In this document: in pieces, positions 24,083-36,158 of the stretch
Numbering within the stretch: the stretch's first letter is position 1
Layout of the letters: each line of letters begins with the position of its first letter
Assembly: GCA_026214975.1 (NCBI GenBank)
Contig: CM047817.1
Location: forward strand, 54,928,246-54,992,245
Direction of reading: 5' to 3'
Source of the DNA: Gentiana macrophylla
Lineage: Eukaryota; Streptophyta; Magnoliopsida; Gentianales; Gentianaceae
Length of the DNA: 64,000 bases
Translations under genes and position numbers: made by a program
The notes under the pieces: model-generated
The model's input: only the letters and a program-made list of their open reading frames with translations
Database searches by the model: none
What the model was told of the DNA's origin: nothing

Positions 24083-25766
24083 TGTTGGTCCCTTGAAAAG
24101 GCTTTGGTTAAGTTTAGAGGGGGTGAATAAACTTAACACTTAAAACTTTGGAGTTAACAAGTGCAACTTGATCTCAACGATACTTCAGAGTCTCATCGAG
24201 ACTTGTGAGCTCAGCCGATAAAGTGATAGTTCTTGATAGTTGAGTTTGCTAAATTTGTGCAATGGAATTAAATCAAAATTAAGCCTTAATACTTGTTGTT
24301 AAATATGATACTAAGTATTAGATACTCAAGAGTGCAAGTGTGTGATTTGGTTGCTAGATCCGAAGAGGTTGATGTACAAAATAAACTAAGTGCGTAAATT
24401 AAATCTTTGAAAGTAAGTAGGCGAGATTTTATAGTGGTTCCAGTGTTGTAATCTGTCGAGTCCACTCTTCTCCTGTGATGTTGGAGGAAATTCACTAGAG
24501 ATCTTTGATGTAAATTTGTTACAAAGATTCCTAAGTTGTTTGTCCTTCACCAATAACTATGGCTTCACAAAGCTGGCCAGGAGCAGTAGAATTGCTGCTG
24601 CCCCTGAGTCTTCCACTTGGTCCTTGAAGGGTAGGATTGCCTCTTCACCACTCCACCACAAACAACGAGTCTTTCACACCCAATGAGATACTTCACTTTG
24701 TCTTGGCGAGGTTCTTAATAAAATAAAGATTGAATCAAATAAATGATTGATTGCGGCGACTTGATTAGGATGAAGTAATCAGCAGCTTGCAGGCTTCAAG
24801 TGTGTATGCTTGATATAGCTTGAATGTAGAATACACTTGAAGTAATTCACTGGATCAGTAGCTTTATGCTCGAAGAAGTTCGGCAGGTGTTTTCAAACTC
24901 GAGTTATCTCTTAAAGTTTATCCAAAATTCATCATCTTTTTCTGAGTTGAAAGTCCTCTATTTATAGGCAGGAATGCATGTGACTTGTATTTGAAATTCA
25001 AATGTGACCGTTCCTTGTTTTTGTCCCATCTGATTTGCATTCTGTCACTATTCATAGGGGGTGACCTTTATCGAAATCCTTTTTGACAATGCGATCTGGC
25101 CCACCCTTTGACTTGTATCCAATGGATAAAAACATAAATCATTCCAACGTCTTTTAATCTCAACCTTTGATTTTCTTGATAAGTCAGAGGTAGTTGGATG
25201 TCCTTATCCATGTAATCTTCCAATATAATCTTGATTTAATCGAGGTATATATATCGGTGAGGTTTATCATCTGTTTGAAACAATTTCTTTGTGTATAAAA
25301 TGTAATGCAGCTGATTTCTTTTATCTAACTTTATTTGTGAAGTTAGATTACACCATTTTAATTATAACCAAGTTCCAAACATCAACCAACTTATGGAACT
25401 TAGACCTTCTACACAAGGTATATGTAATCAGTTTAGGTCATCACAGACTTGCCTAAATTCTGATTCCATATCCTTGACTTTAAATACTAAGTTTGATCCC
25501 TTAGCCTTCATTTACTGAGTTTGAACCCTCAGCCTTCAGTCTTCAGTCTTCAGCAGGTTCAAGACTAGTCTACTGACCTATCTACCCTACTGACCTAGAC
25601 CAGTCTGCTGATATCAACCAGCAGCCCTTTACAGTGCTTGTTTGATCAAACCTATTTATGAATCAAACTCTAATAAACCTATACATTTGATCTAGACATC
25701 TTTTTGCCTTTGCACTATAACAGCTAGTATGGCACTCATCATCAAAACATAGAAATAAGTCCAACA
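24083..25766 (-). repeat. 3' LTR of element B
   Basis: 1684 bp, nearly the same length as 36159-37846. Many of the visible differences are at CAG/CTG words. Confidence 0.9.
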
Positions 25767-25780
25767 ATTTCCCCCTTTTT
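25767..25780 (-). other. Polypurine tract of element B
   Basis: The minus strand reads AAAAAGGGGGAAAT immediately before the 3' LTR start TGTTGGAC. Confidence 0.85.
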
Positions 25781-25927
25781 GGTGATGATGCCACTACCCT
25801 CACCTAATCAGCAAAGCAAAAAGATTAAGACAAAAATAGAACAAGTACTCATCTTTCATTAAAATCATTTGTTCAAAGCTATTACAAACTAGATACAGCA
25901 AAGATAAAGTAATGTAAGTATGCTGAT

Positions 25928-27073
25928 CTATTGTCTCTTTTCTCTTTCTTGTCTAGCCTTCTCAGCTTGCTCTTGATAGGCTCTGATTTGTTCTATCATA
26001 TCCCTCATCCACTCATTTTCAATCAAAGTAAAATCAATGTAGGGATTAACTTGTTTCCACCAGTTCCATGCTTCAGGCAGGATAAGATTGATATCATTCA
26101 CTCTGAATCCGAACTTCATGTACAGTTCCTTGAATTCATCAAGTGAGTCCTTTGCTTTTGTGATAGGTAAGATCCTATCACCTCTGCCACTTCTTCCACC
26201 TCTCGCCACCTCTGCCGCCTCCTCTGTAAGTTGCCCTTAAGGCTTTGACTCTTGTTTCCCAAAATCTCAATGCTAAGAAAGAATTTAGACCTTCAAGATA
26301 TCCCATGTCATGATAAGGTCTCCTTCTGTTATAGTATTCTTTCTTGTATTGTCTAAGGAGATCATCAGTAAGTTGAACTCGCCAGTGCAAAGTTGCTCTG
26401 AGAGCATTGATTTCATCCTCCCATCTTTTCTTTGCAAAGAGTCTTGCAACCTCTTTTCTTTGCGGTGATTGGCCCTCTTCCCCTTAGTGACATCATCAAC
26501 AAAGCGGGATATGAGGCCATGAATACCCTCCCCGTGAGATGACCACTCTATTCAATTGACCTTCTATAGCTCCAGTTCTTGTATCAAGTGAAGTAATCCT
26601 TGATTGCAAGGTCTCCTCCGATAGGTTGATTCTTTCAAGAAGTTTGGGATCGAGGCATAGCGAGGTTGTTGTGCAAGAGCGGCCAGGCTCGATGAGTTTA
26701 GGTGCAACAACAAGGTTGTCAAGTTTCTGATGGATAGAAATAAATTGGTCTTTCAGAAACTTCTCTTTGGCAGTATTTCCAACCTTGATGCCCCTCACAT
26801 CTAGTATCAGATCATTCACAGCATTTTGAGTAGATATGAAGTTTGAAGCAAGCTGTGGCGATTGATTGTCATTTTCATTTACCATCTTCATCGCTTCTTC
26901 AAATCTCTCTTCTGTCTCATCGATTGAGTCCTTAATCGTTGCATATCATGCCTCACGATTCTTAACTCATTTAACACTTCAAGCGGCACTTCACTGGTCA
27001 TCCTTCCACCAAAGTGGCTTTCATCAACAAAGCTTCTCCACATTGTACTATGGCCTCGATTGCTTATTACCAT
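25928..27073 (-). pseudogene. Element B: env-position ORF, C-terminal part
   Basis: Consecutive minus-strand frames 26888-27073, 26496-26891, 26178-26390 and 25928-26209 overlap or nearly abut and read as one protein broken by frameshifts. Visible content: a coiled-coil-like stretch around LLERINLSEETLQSRITSLD, an Arg-rich stretch near YYNRRRPYHDMGYLEGLN, a Gly/Arg stretch, and a charged Gln/Glu/Lys/Arg tail at the end. I see no clear membrane segment or signal peptide. It lies between pol and the purine tract, where SIRE-lineage elements carry an env-like ORF. Whether it is an envelope at all is not shown by the sequence. Confidence 0.5.
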
Positions 27074-27264
27074 TGCCCAACTCGATCCAGTCCAGCGAGG
27101 TTAGGTCCTTCATATTCATCGAGAATAGGATCAAAGGGCGGAGTTCCTCAAAAACAGTACAAATGCTCGAGGGGATTAACATCAATATTTTCTTCTTCGA
27201 GCATCCGAAATTCCTCATCACTAAAGTCAAAGTCCAGCAGGCTACTCATCCTCATTAATGGCGA

Positions 27265-28844
27265 TCACGACCATCTTTCCTTCCCGGTGGTCTTGTCTCC
27301 AATAGGCTCCACTACTAAAGACCTTACCAAAGCATGGCAGGTTTCCTCCAAACCCAAAGTTTGTTCCAACCTTTGTCCAGTCTTTGTTTGAGACTCAAAG
27401 AACATGTACCTCCTGTTCCAACCTTTGTTCAGTCTTTGTTTGTAGCCCAAAGAACCTGCACCTCCTCTTCAATTCTCTCGTGGATTGAATATAGCCTCAT
27501 TATCCACTTGGAATCCTTCGCATGTCCAATCTTGTGCGGGATGATGGCGGATTTTAGTAAGAGTGCCCTCAAAGTCAAATCCATCTTGATATTCAATGGA
27601 CTCTTACGAAGGCGGCACTAGGTTCATTGAAATCGATAACCTTTTCTCCATCCAAATCCTCACTCTGTTGACTTGGTTTGTGCAGTGAGACTCTACAACA
27701 TGGAATGTAGAAGATTCATCAGCTAGCCTACTAGCACTCAAATTAATTCCTTCATTGATCAATGCCTCTAGATCATCCATGGTGAGATCCTGTAGTTCCT
27801 CATCCATCTCTCCAGTCTGCTGGCCCTCGCAGACTTACCCGATCTCGATGGGTTCTCGCTTCTATAATATCGGTGGTTTCTTGACCGGTAGCTTGATTGT
27901 TGTTTCTCTAGCCACTCCACCTGGTCTCCCCAGAAACATAGGGGTATCATCATCGTAATCGATGAATCACTGCATGCAGTGTAAACTTTGGATCTCACGA
28001 ACATAATAGCTCCACTTTTCTTTCCTTCATCCAAAAGATCCATCGGCTGGATTGCGGCATGCTAGTGTCTATCAAATCCAACAGTTGTCCACACCTAGTT
28101 GCTCAAATGCCCATTCTTCAAATCCACTCATTGGATCAAGTGGTGGTTTTCATCTCTTGTAGAATCCAAACTTCCACCGAAAGTAGTTTTGCACCTTTTT
28201 GAAGTTGGGATCTACTTTGCCCTTTTTAGATGCCTTCTCATATGGCATAGATGGCTTTCTAATAACAAAGTTCAAAGACTTGTGCGACCTCTAAAAGCTC
28301 CAACAAGTAATCTCATTGTTTCTTCAACAGATGTTCTAAAGTCAGTAGGTTGCTGAGGTTGTACATTTGTGCCTACTACTTCCATCTGTACCACACTTGG
28401 TTCCTCCTGACTTACATGCTCATCAGCAGGTCGCAGCAGACCGCTCTTCCCCCGAGTTCTTGCCACACTTGGGGTGGTCTTCAACCAAGTCTTCAATTAC
28501 TTCTTCAACTACCACAAGAGTTCGAGTTCGGTGGTTTGTTGTGGTTCTTTCAGTAGATATTACAAAGAGAGCTCGTGAGTCGATGATCTGCTTTGCATAT
28601 CTTCAACAGATTGCTCAACAACAACTCGCCCAAAGATCGAGACTTGACTACCTCTTGGTGAGGAGTCGATTAATCTCCACAGCCTGATTATGGTCAAGGG
28701 CTCGGCCTCAACGACCTCTTCTTCCTCTTCTATCGATGCTTCCTCTTGGATTCTTTGAGCCTCCAAGTTTTTGAGTTCTTTCCCTTTTCCATGTTTCGCA
28801 TTTATGGACAATCTCTTTTCTCCTCTTGGAAATGGGTTCATCAT
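27265..28844 (-). pseudogene. Element B: env-position region, middle part (fragmented)
   Basis: Minus-strand fragments at 28560-28844, 28272-28496, 27768-28043, 27604-27807 and 27265-27450. They are acidic and low in complexity: one has a run of Glu and Val after EAQRIQEEASIEEEE, another has MDEELQDLTMDDLEALINEG. They look like pieces of one long disordered protein split by frameshifts. No domain is recognised. Confidence 0.4.
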
Positions 28845-29199
28845 TCTTTTCGATCACTGATAGACTTCCTCTTTCTCATCGGCTTCTTTCATTGTTCCTC
28901 AATATTTCAACAATGCTTTTTCTTGCACCAACAACAGGTCAATAACCTCCATGGACCTCAAGCAGACTCAATGATGCATGTCTTTTGTTTGCTTTCTTGT
29001 TTTCTTTGAAGGTTTTAATACCTCAGTTATTTTCTTTGTATCTCCACCCTTTCTCTTTCTCGGCAGACTTTCTTGGAGTGCAAAGAGTTTAATAGTTATC
29101 CTTTTTGATTGCTTGACCTCGCTCACCACCAAAGATCACCATCATCTCCATCATTATCATCATCAAGCAGACCTCTCCAAAGAACCTCTTCATCATCAT

Positions 29200-29935
29200 C
29201 TAGACCAGAATATCATAATCAATTTCCTTCTTGTATCTAGACTGATTGATCTTTTCAGATGCTACATCAGGGATTTCCAGATGATTCAGCAGGTCTCGAA
29301 CCATCAATCCTAAGGGCAGGGCCTTGGACTTCCTCTTTCCCTCTTTTTCCTCCTTGGAAACCTTCTTCATATAATGGATGAAGTATCTAGCCCAATCAAA
29401 CTTCATGCTTTTGCAAATGATTATCATCAAATCTATCTTGGGCCCTGATAGAGTATCCATACTTCCAACTAGTCCCAGTATGTTTTTAGCAATCAGTTTG
29501 CTCAGCAGACTGTATTCACTTCCAATATGTTTGCAGTTGATGCCTGGAACGGATTTGGTGGCTGCATTTGTTTTAATCTGATCAACAAACGCCATTTTGT
29601 CCAATCCCATTGCTTCAGGATTGACTGAGCCATCCACCACTTCAACAAATCCAAAAAATTCCCTCAGTAGACTGGGGGGAAACTTCAATTTCTTGCCTAT
29701 TCACAGCAGTTTTAAATGCTTCAGTTCCTTCTGTATTTGAATGTTTCTCCGTAAACCCGACAACATTTGTATGAGAAATTGTCTCAGTCTTATATTCAAC
29801 ACATTCTCCAGGCCGGCATATCTCCTTATTCTTCGACCAATGTTAATGGCCAGTTCAGTTCTGTTTGCATCCTCAACAAAACCTCTAACACTTTGGCTTG
29901 ATTCATTTTAGACATCAACCTTTTCCGCCATTTGT
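29200..29935 (-). pseudogene. Element B: env-position ORF, N-terminal part
   Basis: 29200-29688 encodes 162 residues with LLREFFGFVEVVDG, HIGSEYSLLSKLIAKNILGL and MKFDWARYFIHYM. This resembles the globular block of plant 'putative transposon protein' ORFs found downstream of pol in large elements; the resemblance is from memory of the family. A probable start lies near 29930, just after pol and a spacer, but stops separate it from the block. Function is unknown. Confidence 0.5.
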
Positions 29936-30573
29936 ATGAGAAGAATAAGATGAAGAAGATTGATTCTCAAATCTGTGTTCACACAGTGTAGAAATCGCAA
30001 TGATAAAGCAGATTTGCAAGTAGGGAAACTGCTGTGTGATAGCCCGTATAAATATACAGTGAGTAGTTGTAACTATCAGTGCACGTACATCCATGTCAAC
30101 CATGATTAATGAATAAATGCTGGTTTGACACGTGTTCCATAACGCGTCGATAACCGTTAGATCGTGTTAATCTGCGGTTATAAAGATAAAATAAATATCC
30201 CGCCAATATGCCTTTTGACTTTAATAACTTTGGTCGAGTAACGTTCCATCCAAAGCAGGTGATCCTTAGCGAGGTGGGCTCAAGTGATCATTGATAAATA
30301 GGCTTTCACCTGGCGACATAAGTACTCTGTTGATCCTTGTTTTCTTCTTGTTTTGTTCAATTGATAATACAAGATGAAGTTTAATACCAATGATCGATCT
30401 CGTCAAGTGAGCTCACCCAAAATGACAAAGACCAACCCTTGGCAACCTCATTTGCTCAATTGTCCAAACATAAGTACATGGAATTGTTGATACCAATGAC
30501 TAATCTGCTAAGTGAGCTCACCCAACATAGCAAAGACTAATCCCCTTGGTGAATTCCAGTACATTGCTGAATG
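29936..30573 (-). mobile_element. Element B: spacer between pol and the env-position ORF
   Basis: About 640 bp without a convincing frame. The phrase AAGTGAGCTCACCCAAmATG recurs at about 30404 and 30510, a small internal duplication. Confidence 0.5.
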
Positions 30574-31270
30574 TCAGCCAACTTTTATAATTCCAAGTTC
30601 AGTCCTTAGTTTAGCAAATCTTTCACCATCAAGTGGTTTAGTAAAAATATCAGCAAGTTGATCTTGAGGGATGTATAGAACCACCACATCTTTCTTTTCA
30701 ACATGATCTCTTATAAAATGATGTCTCACATCAATGTGCTTGGTTCTTGAGTGCAAAACAGATTTTTCGTGATTGCAATTGCACTTGTGTTATCACACAT
30801 AATTGGAATTTCCTTTTCTTCAATTCCATAATCCCTTAATTGTTGTCTTAGCCATAGTACTTGTGCACAACAACTTCCAAAGAACAATGTATTATTCGGC
30901 AAGAGTGGAAGTTGATATAGAATTATGTTTCTTGCTAAACCAGAAACCAGTCTATTTCCTATTTAAGCGATTGAGTTCCCGAGGTGCTTTTTCTATCAAT
31001 CTTGCATCCAAAGATAATCGAATCTGAGTAGGATATAACTTTGAAGCTTCCTTCCTTGGAATACCATATCCCTACTCCCAAAGTCTCTTTTAGATACTTG
31101 AGAACTCTCTTGACTACACCTAAATGACTTTCTTTAGGTTTAGATTGAAATCTTGCACAAACACCTATAGCAAAGGATATATCAGTCTCATTGGCAAGAA
31201 GATACTGACAGACGCCTATCATCCTTCTCGTATAAGGTCTGATCAACATCTTTGCCTTCTTTATCTTCAT
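30574..31270 (-). pseudogene. Element B: RNase H domain (broken)
   Basis: 30959-31270 carries the RT-RNase H connection (YTRRMIGVCQYLLANETDISFAI, VKRVLKYLKETLGVGIWYS). 30574-30756 is the end of pol, with HSRTKHIDVRHHFIRDHV and the DQLADIFTKPL block. The central part with the catalytic cluster is out of frame at about 30757-30958. This is the last enzyme of the polyprotein. Confidence 0.85.
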
Positions 31271-31305
31271 CCAATCTGATATTTGTACTCATAGGAGTTG
31301 AATTT

Positions 31306-31868
31306 TTAGTAATTGTTTTCCATACCAAACTTCTTGAAGAACTCCTTGGTGTACTTGGTTTGATGAATGAAGATTCCATCTCTCATCTGTTTAACTTGCA
31401 ATCCCAAAAAGTAGTTCATTTCTCCCATCATACTCATTTGGAATTTACTCTTCATTAGATTTGCAAACTTTTCACAAAGTAAATCATTTTCAGAACCAAA
31501 AATTATGTCATCCACATAAATTTGTACCAGCAGGGTGCTATCCCCTTCACTGATTCTGAAAACTGTCTTGTCAATGGTGCCTTTTGTAAATCCATTGTCC
31601 ACCAAGAATTGAGATAGAGTCTCATACCAAGCTCTTGGTGCTTGTTTTAATCCATAAAGTGCTTTGTTGAGTCTATACACTTTATCTTCTTGATCTTTAA
31701 CTTCAAATCCAGGAGGTTCTTTGAACATATACTTCCTCTCTAGAATGCCATTCGAAATGCACTTTTGACATCCATTTGATATACTTTGAAGTTCTTATAT
31801 GCAAAGCATGTGCCAAGAATAATCGATAGCTTCCAATCTTGCAATAGGTGCATAAGTTTCATCAAAAT
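31306..31868 (-). pseudogene. Element B: reverse transcriptase, catalytic part
   Basis: 31306-31728 is a 140-codon frame with PPGFEVKDQEDKVYRL, KALYGLKQAPRAWYE, the catalytic box YVDDIIFGS and MNYFLGLQV. These are the palm motifs of copia RT. The AFLNG region just upstream (about 31740-31868) is out of frame with it. The catalytic Asp pair is intact. Confidence 0.9.
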
Positions 31869-32789
31869 CTATTCATACGCTTGAGAATAGCCTTTTGCAA
31901 CTAGTCTGGCCTTGTTCCTTACAATGGTACCAGATTCATCAAGTTTATTTCTGTATACCCACTTAGTACCAATAATATTTGCATGACTTGGCCTTTCAAC
32001 TAGTGTCCGAACTTGAGTTCTTTCAAATTCATTTAATTCTTCTTGCATAGCAATTATCCAATCTGGATCTGAAATTGCTTCTTCAACAACTTTAGGTTCC
32101 ATTTGAGATAGAAAGCAAGTAAACATAGCTTCCAGTTGTCTTCTAGTCCTCACACCTTGCTGTACATTGCCAATAACTTGTTCAGCAGGGTGATTCCTTA
32201 ACCATTGTGGATTTTGGTTATTTTGATTTTCAGGAACATCATCTTCAGTAGGGTCTGCTGTAGCTTCTTCTACTGTGGGTTTGTGAGATCCTTGAACCGC
32301 CTTCGATTGTTGCATCAATAACATTATCGGCAGGTGCTCAAGCAGGGGCGATGTCGAAACTTTTAAGTCATTGAATCTTTCCAAAACTTCAACACGATCT
32401 GGATCGGTGACTTGTTGATTCTCAAAGAGTTCACAATCTACATCTTCCATACCAATAAACTTAGGTTCATCAAACACAACATGGATTGTTTCTTCATGTT
32501 TTGATGACCTCTTGTTCAAGACCAATGATGCTCTCTTGATCGAAGAATATCCCAAGAAAATTCCTTCATCTGATTTTGGTTGGAATGTTTTCAAATGTAC
32601 CTTATGATTTAGAATAAAACATTTGCTTCCAAATGGATGGAAATAGGATATGTTAGGTTTCCTTCCATTCCAAACCTCATAAGGTGTCTTCTTGACTTCT
32701 TGTTTACTGATGTTCTGTTTTGTGTATAGCATGCCTGTATTTCTTGCTTCAACCCAATATCTTTCAGGTAGCAATGCTTCACAAATCAT
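31869..32789 (-). pseudogene. Element B: integrase C-terminus and RT N-terminus
   Basis: An uninterrupted 306-codon frame. Residues 1-90 are the integrase tail (ICEALLPERYWVEARNT, PFGSKCFILNHK, EGIFLGYSS). A variable linker rich in Glu, Gln and Asn follows. From about residue 240 the RT begins, with WIIAMQEELNEFERTQV, GTKWVYRNKLDESG and RNKARLVAKGYSQ. The frame breaks at the next block. It joins the two enzymes in the order expected for Ty1/copia. Confidence 0.9.
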
Positions 32790-32887
32790 TGTTCTTCCGC
32801 TTCCTTTAAAGTTCTGTTTCTTCTTTCAAAGAACCCCATTTTCTTTGAGGTGTACCAAAGCAATGACAAGTTGATGTAGTACACCAT

Positions 32888-33340
32888 TCATTCACAATAT
32901 TCTCTTATAACTTTGTTGAGAAATTTAGTACCCTGATCTGATCTTATCTTTATTACTGTTAAACTTTTCTCATTTTGTAATCTCTTCAAAAGATTAGGCA
33001 TGCTTTGAAGTGTTTCACTTTTCTTATTCATAAATATTACCCAAGTATACCTTGAATAATCATCCACAACCACTAAAGTGTACTTCTTTCTGTTACACTT
33101 GTTGGAGTTATTGGTCCAAAAGATCCATATGCATCGGCTCCAACACTCTATTAGTTGATTGTTTGGTCTTTGATTTGAAACTTGACTTTATCTGCTTACC
33201 TATTGACATGCATCACATATAGCATCCTTTTTGAATGTGATCTCGTGTAAACCAATCACCAAACTTCTTCTTCACCAACCTGATTGATATCATCAAAGTT
33301 TAAATGATTCAACTTCTTGTGCCATAACCAATTGAGTTCG
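32888..33340 (-). pseudogene. Element B: integrase zinc finger and catalytic core
   Basis: A finger start HKKLNHLNFDDI reads near 33300, ahead of a stop. 32888-33073 holds part of the core with VVDDYSRYTWVIFM and the second catalytic Asp in IKIRSDQGTKF. The Glu-containing block (about 32800-32880) is in another frame. The gene is broken but clearly integrase. Confidence 0.8.
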
Positions 33341-33357
33341 AGACTTGGTATGCACAA

Positions 33358-33725
33358 TCAGTGAGAACAGGAATGATGAGACCAATCAACAACATACATG
33401 TTCTGTTGTCTTCTACCAGCAAGTACAACTTGATCACCTCTTTCACTAATGACAGTACAATTGTTTTTGTCAAAAGTGACTTTATAACCCTTGTCACAGA
33501 ATTGTCCAGTGCTCAGCAAGTTGTAGTCCAGTCCTTCCACATGTGCAACATTCTTGATTGTAAGTCCATTCCTTACAAGTGTGCCATATCCTCTTGTATA
33601 TCCAGGTGTATTCTTGTTGCCAAAATTCACCCTTGGACCATCTTTTGCCACAAAGTTTGACAGACAGTGCTTATTCTTTGTCATGTGTCTGGAACATCCA
33701 CTGTCAAAGTACCAGACACCCTACA
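33358..33725 (-). pseudogene. Element B: protease domain
   Basis: The active site reads WYFDSGCSRHMTKNK at about 33670-33715. The frame 33358-33684 continues with NLLSTGQFCDKGY and ends in the stretch leading to the integrase finger. This is the copia aspartic protease that matures gag-pol. Confidence 0.85.
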
Positions 33726-35127
33726 AAACAAAGTTAATGCATTTTAGGTACCCAAACCTGTTTGGGTCCATAGTGGTCAGTGGCAAGCATGACCCTTGGT
33801 ATGTTTCCATAAGGTCTTCTCCTGAATGTGTCATACTTTGGTTCATACTTTGGTTCATACATGTATTCCACACATCCATAAGTTCTAACAAAGAGGTTGT
33901 GTAGGAATCACATATGTTTTCTCGGCCTTTTGGTTTATAATCTTTGTTTAAAGTTATTCTTGGTGTTAGAAGCATTAGTATAACCATTTGTTTGTCTTTG
34001 TCTGTTAGAGCATTACTGTAATATGGAGTCTCATTGAGGTCTTGTGTAAGTCCTCTCTCTTGATCCCATTGCCTAGGTTTCACCCTATTGCATGATTATA
34101 CTTGTTGTTTCTAACAAGAGTACAGGAGTATTCCAATCATCATCGGTGGGAAGCAGTCTACCTTTCCCCACGAGATAAGTATCCCTTAAATGATTAACAT
34201 TTTTGGGTTTAGGATTCTTATCCTTGGAATATTTCTGTTTCTTACCCTTCTGTGGTTCAGCAGACTTGGTAGCATGTCTCGCTATCAAGACTTAGAAGGC
34301 ACAAAGCTGATCTATTTTTAGATTTACTCTTTTTATTAGGAGCTGTTGACTTCTTTGACTTCTGATTTTGCTTCCTTGAAGCATTCTCATTGGGTTTTAC
34401 TGCCTCAGCAACCTTACTGGGAGTTGAATCTAGTGCAGGCACAAACTTAGGACCAATTCTGGTACTAGGTTCAGTGACCTTACTGGATCCACTCTTGTTA
34501 GAGTGTTGAGTTCCAAATCCAAGCCCTGTTCTATCACCATAAGGCTTTCCAGATTTGTATATGCGCAGAGGAACCGGATGGTTCAAATAGATTCAGGGTC
34601 GATGTATGATCGTGAGCTTACAATCGATTCTGTCCAACATCTTTTCCTTACATTTGAGAACCCTTAATTCAGACTTTCAATCTTCCAACTTCTAACTCAA
34701 GAGCTTCTTTTTTCAGCCTTCACAATCTCATAACAGATTGCATTATCCTCGATTGATTAAGGATGGCATCCAAAGTCTCATTGTTGTCGTAATTTCTAGG
34801 ATTGGAACCACAAGTTGATTCACAATCACTTCAAAGCAGGAGTATTGATGGATCTGATGATTGTATACCTCCTCGATTTCATCCATATTGGCCATCAAAG
34901 CATAATCTTCCATATCAAAGCCTTGATCTTTGTGTCATCCGATTCATTTCCTTTTTGATTCAACTTCATATCCGATTCATCTTCAAAGACAACCATAGCC
35001 TTCTTGCCATGTCTTCTTTGTTGACTTTTGGTCTTGATGAGGTCCGGACAATCAGTCTAAAGTGTCCAGCTTCTTGCGGTTGAAGCAAAGATAATCGAGT
35101 TCCTTGCCTTGTTTTAACTCGGGACGA
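33726..35127 (-). pseudogene. Element B: gag-protease linker (fragmented)
   Basis: Fragments 33721-34083, 34085-34288 and 34257-34586 are rich in Lys, Ser and Pro (for example KQNQKSKKSTAPNKKSKSK), as expected for a basic gag tail. A zinc-knuckle-like CFNRKKL sequence reads near 35085-35100. Its second Cys (CFNC in the family) is Arg here and a stop follows soon after. No further domain is recognised. Confidence 0.6.
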
Positions 35128-35924
35128 TCAGTTTGAAGTGTCCTGGTTTCTTGCAATGAAAGCCATGAGATAGTCATTATCTTTCTTTGATTCTTCTTCT
35201 TTCCTTCTTTCAAGAGGCCTCTTTGTGAAATTTCTTGAAGGGCCTTTCCGGTCTTCATCATCCCGATTTTCTTGCTCAAGTAGGGCAATCTGCTTCTTGC
35301 ATTTCATCCGAAGATCATCTTGTCCTCCCGATGTTTCTTCTTGATGTGAAGCAGCCAATGCGATGGTCTTTGGCTCTTCCTTTTGATCTGTGTACAAGCT
35401 TTTGCTAAATTCATAAGCCTTGAGATCTGAAAACAATTTGAAGGTATCTTCTTCATGCAACTTTCTCATTTCTTCAATTGCAGTCACCTTCATTTTCCAA
35501 ACATCTTTTGCAGGTAGAGCTTCCAAGATTTTGGTGTTTATTTCCTCTTTTGAATAACTTACACTCAGCAGAGTAAGTTCATCCAGGATTGCATTGAATC
35601 TTGATTCCATTTGCTCAATGGTTTCATTTGACAAAGATCTTGAACTTTTGAAACCTTTTTTCAAGCTACACCGATTTTATTCTTTTTATTGCATCGATTG
35701 CCTTCACAGATCAAATGTATCTTGTCCCAAAGTTCCTTTGCAGTTTTGCAATCTTTAACCTTCATGTACATATTGCTATCCAAAGTTCTATAAATGATAT
35801 CAATAGCAATGTTGTTGAGGTTTGCTCTTTTTCTGTCTTCTTCATTCCATTCTCTTTTTGGTTTAGGAATGTACTCGGTTGTGTCACCCATTATTCTCGC
35901 CTTGGTAATCTCCAGGTGGTCCAT
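35128..35924 (-). pseudogene. Element B: gag capsid region
   Basis: Two frames, 35661-35924 and 35128-35664, read together as the gag domain of large copia elements. The first has KRANLNNIAIDIIYRTLD, VKDCKTAKELWDKIHLICEG. The second has SRSLSNETIEQMESRFNAIL and EINTKILEALPAKDVWKMK, followed by charged sequence. A single frame change near 35664 separates them. Confidence 0.85.
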
Positions 35925-36140
35925 CGGTTAGTACATCCATCATCTCATCATGTGTGTTGCAAACAAGATAAGCCTCGCATTCGATGTTTATACTCATCAA
36001 ATCTATCTAGAGAGCACATCAAACATAGTTCTAGCATCTGTGTGTGTTATCCATGATGCAAGTTTTGAAAATCAAGAACTTGAAAGAAAGTTTCAAAGAA
36101 TTTTCACAAGCACAACAAGTAGGATTTCTTTGAGCGAAGC

Positions 36141-36158
36141 CTTTGCTCCGATATCAAC
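36141..36158 (-). other. Primer-binding site of element B
   Basis: The minus strand reads GTTGATATCGGAGCAAAG right after the LTR end CCAACA. It differs from the iMet-type TATCAGAGC by CAG to CGG, the same sort of change seen between repeat copies elsewhere in the window. Confidence 0.75.

Noticed and set aside
33554..33904. Plus-strand protein
   Set aside because: It is the antisense of the protease and linker of element B.
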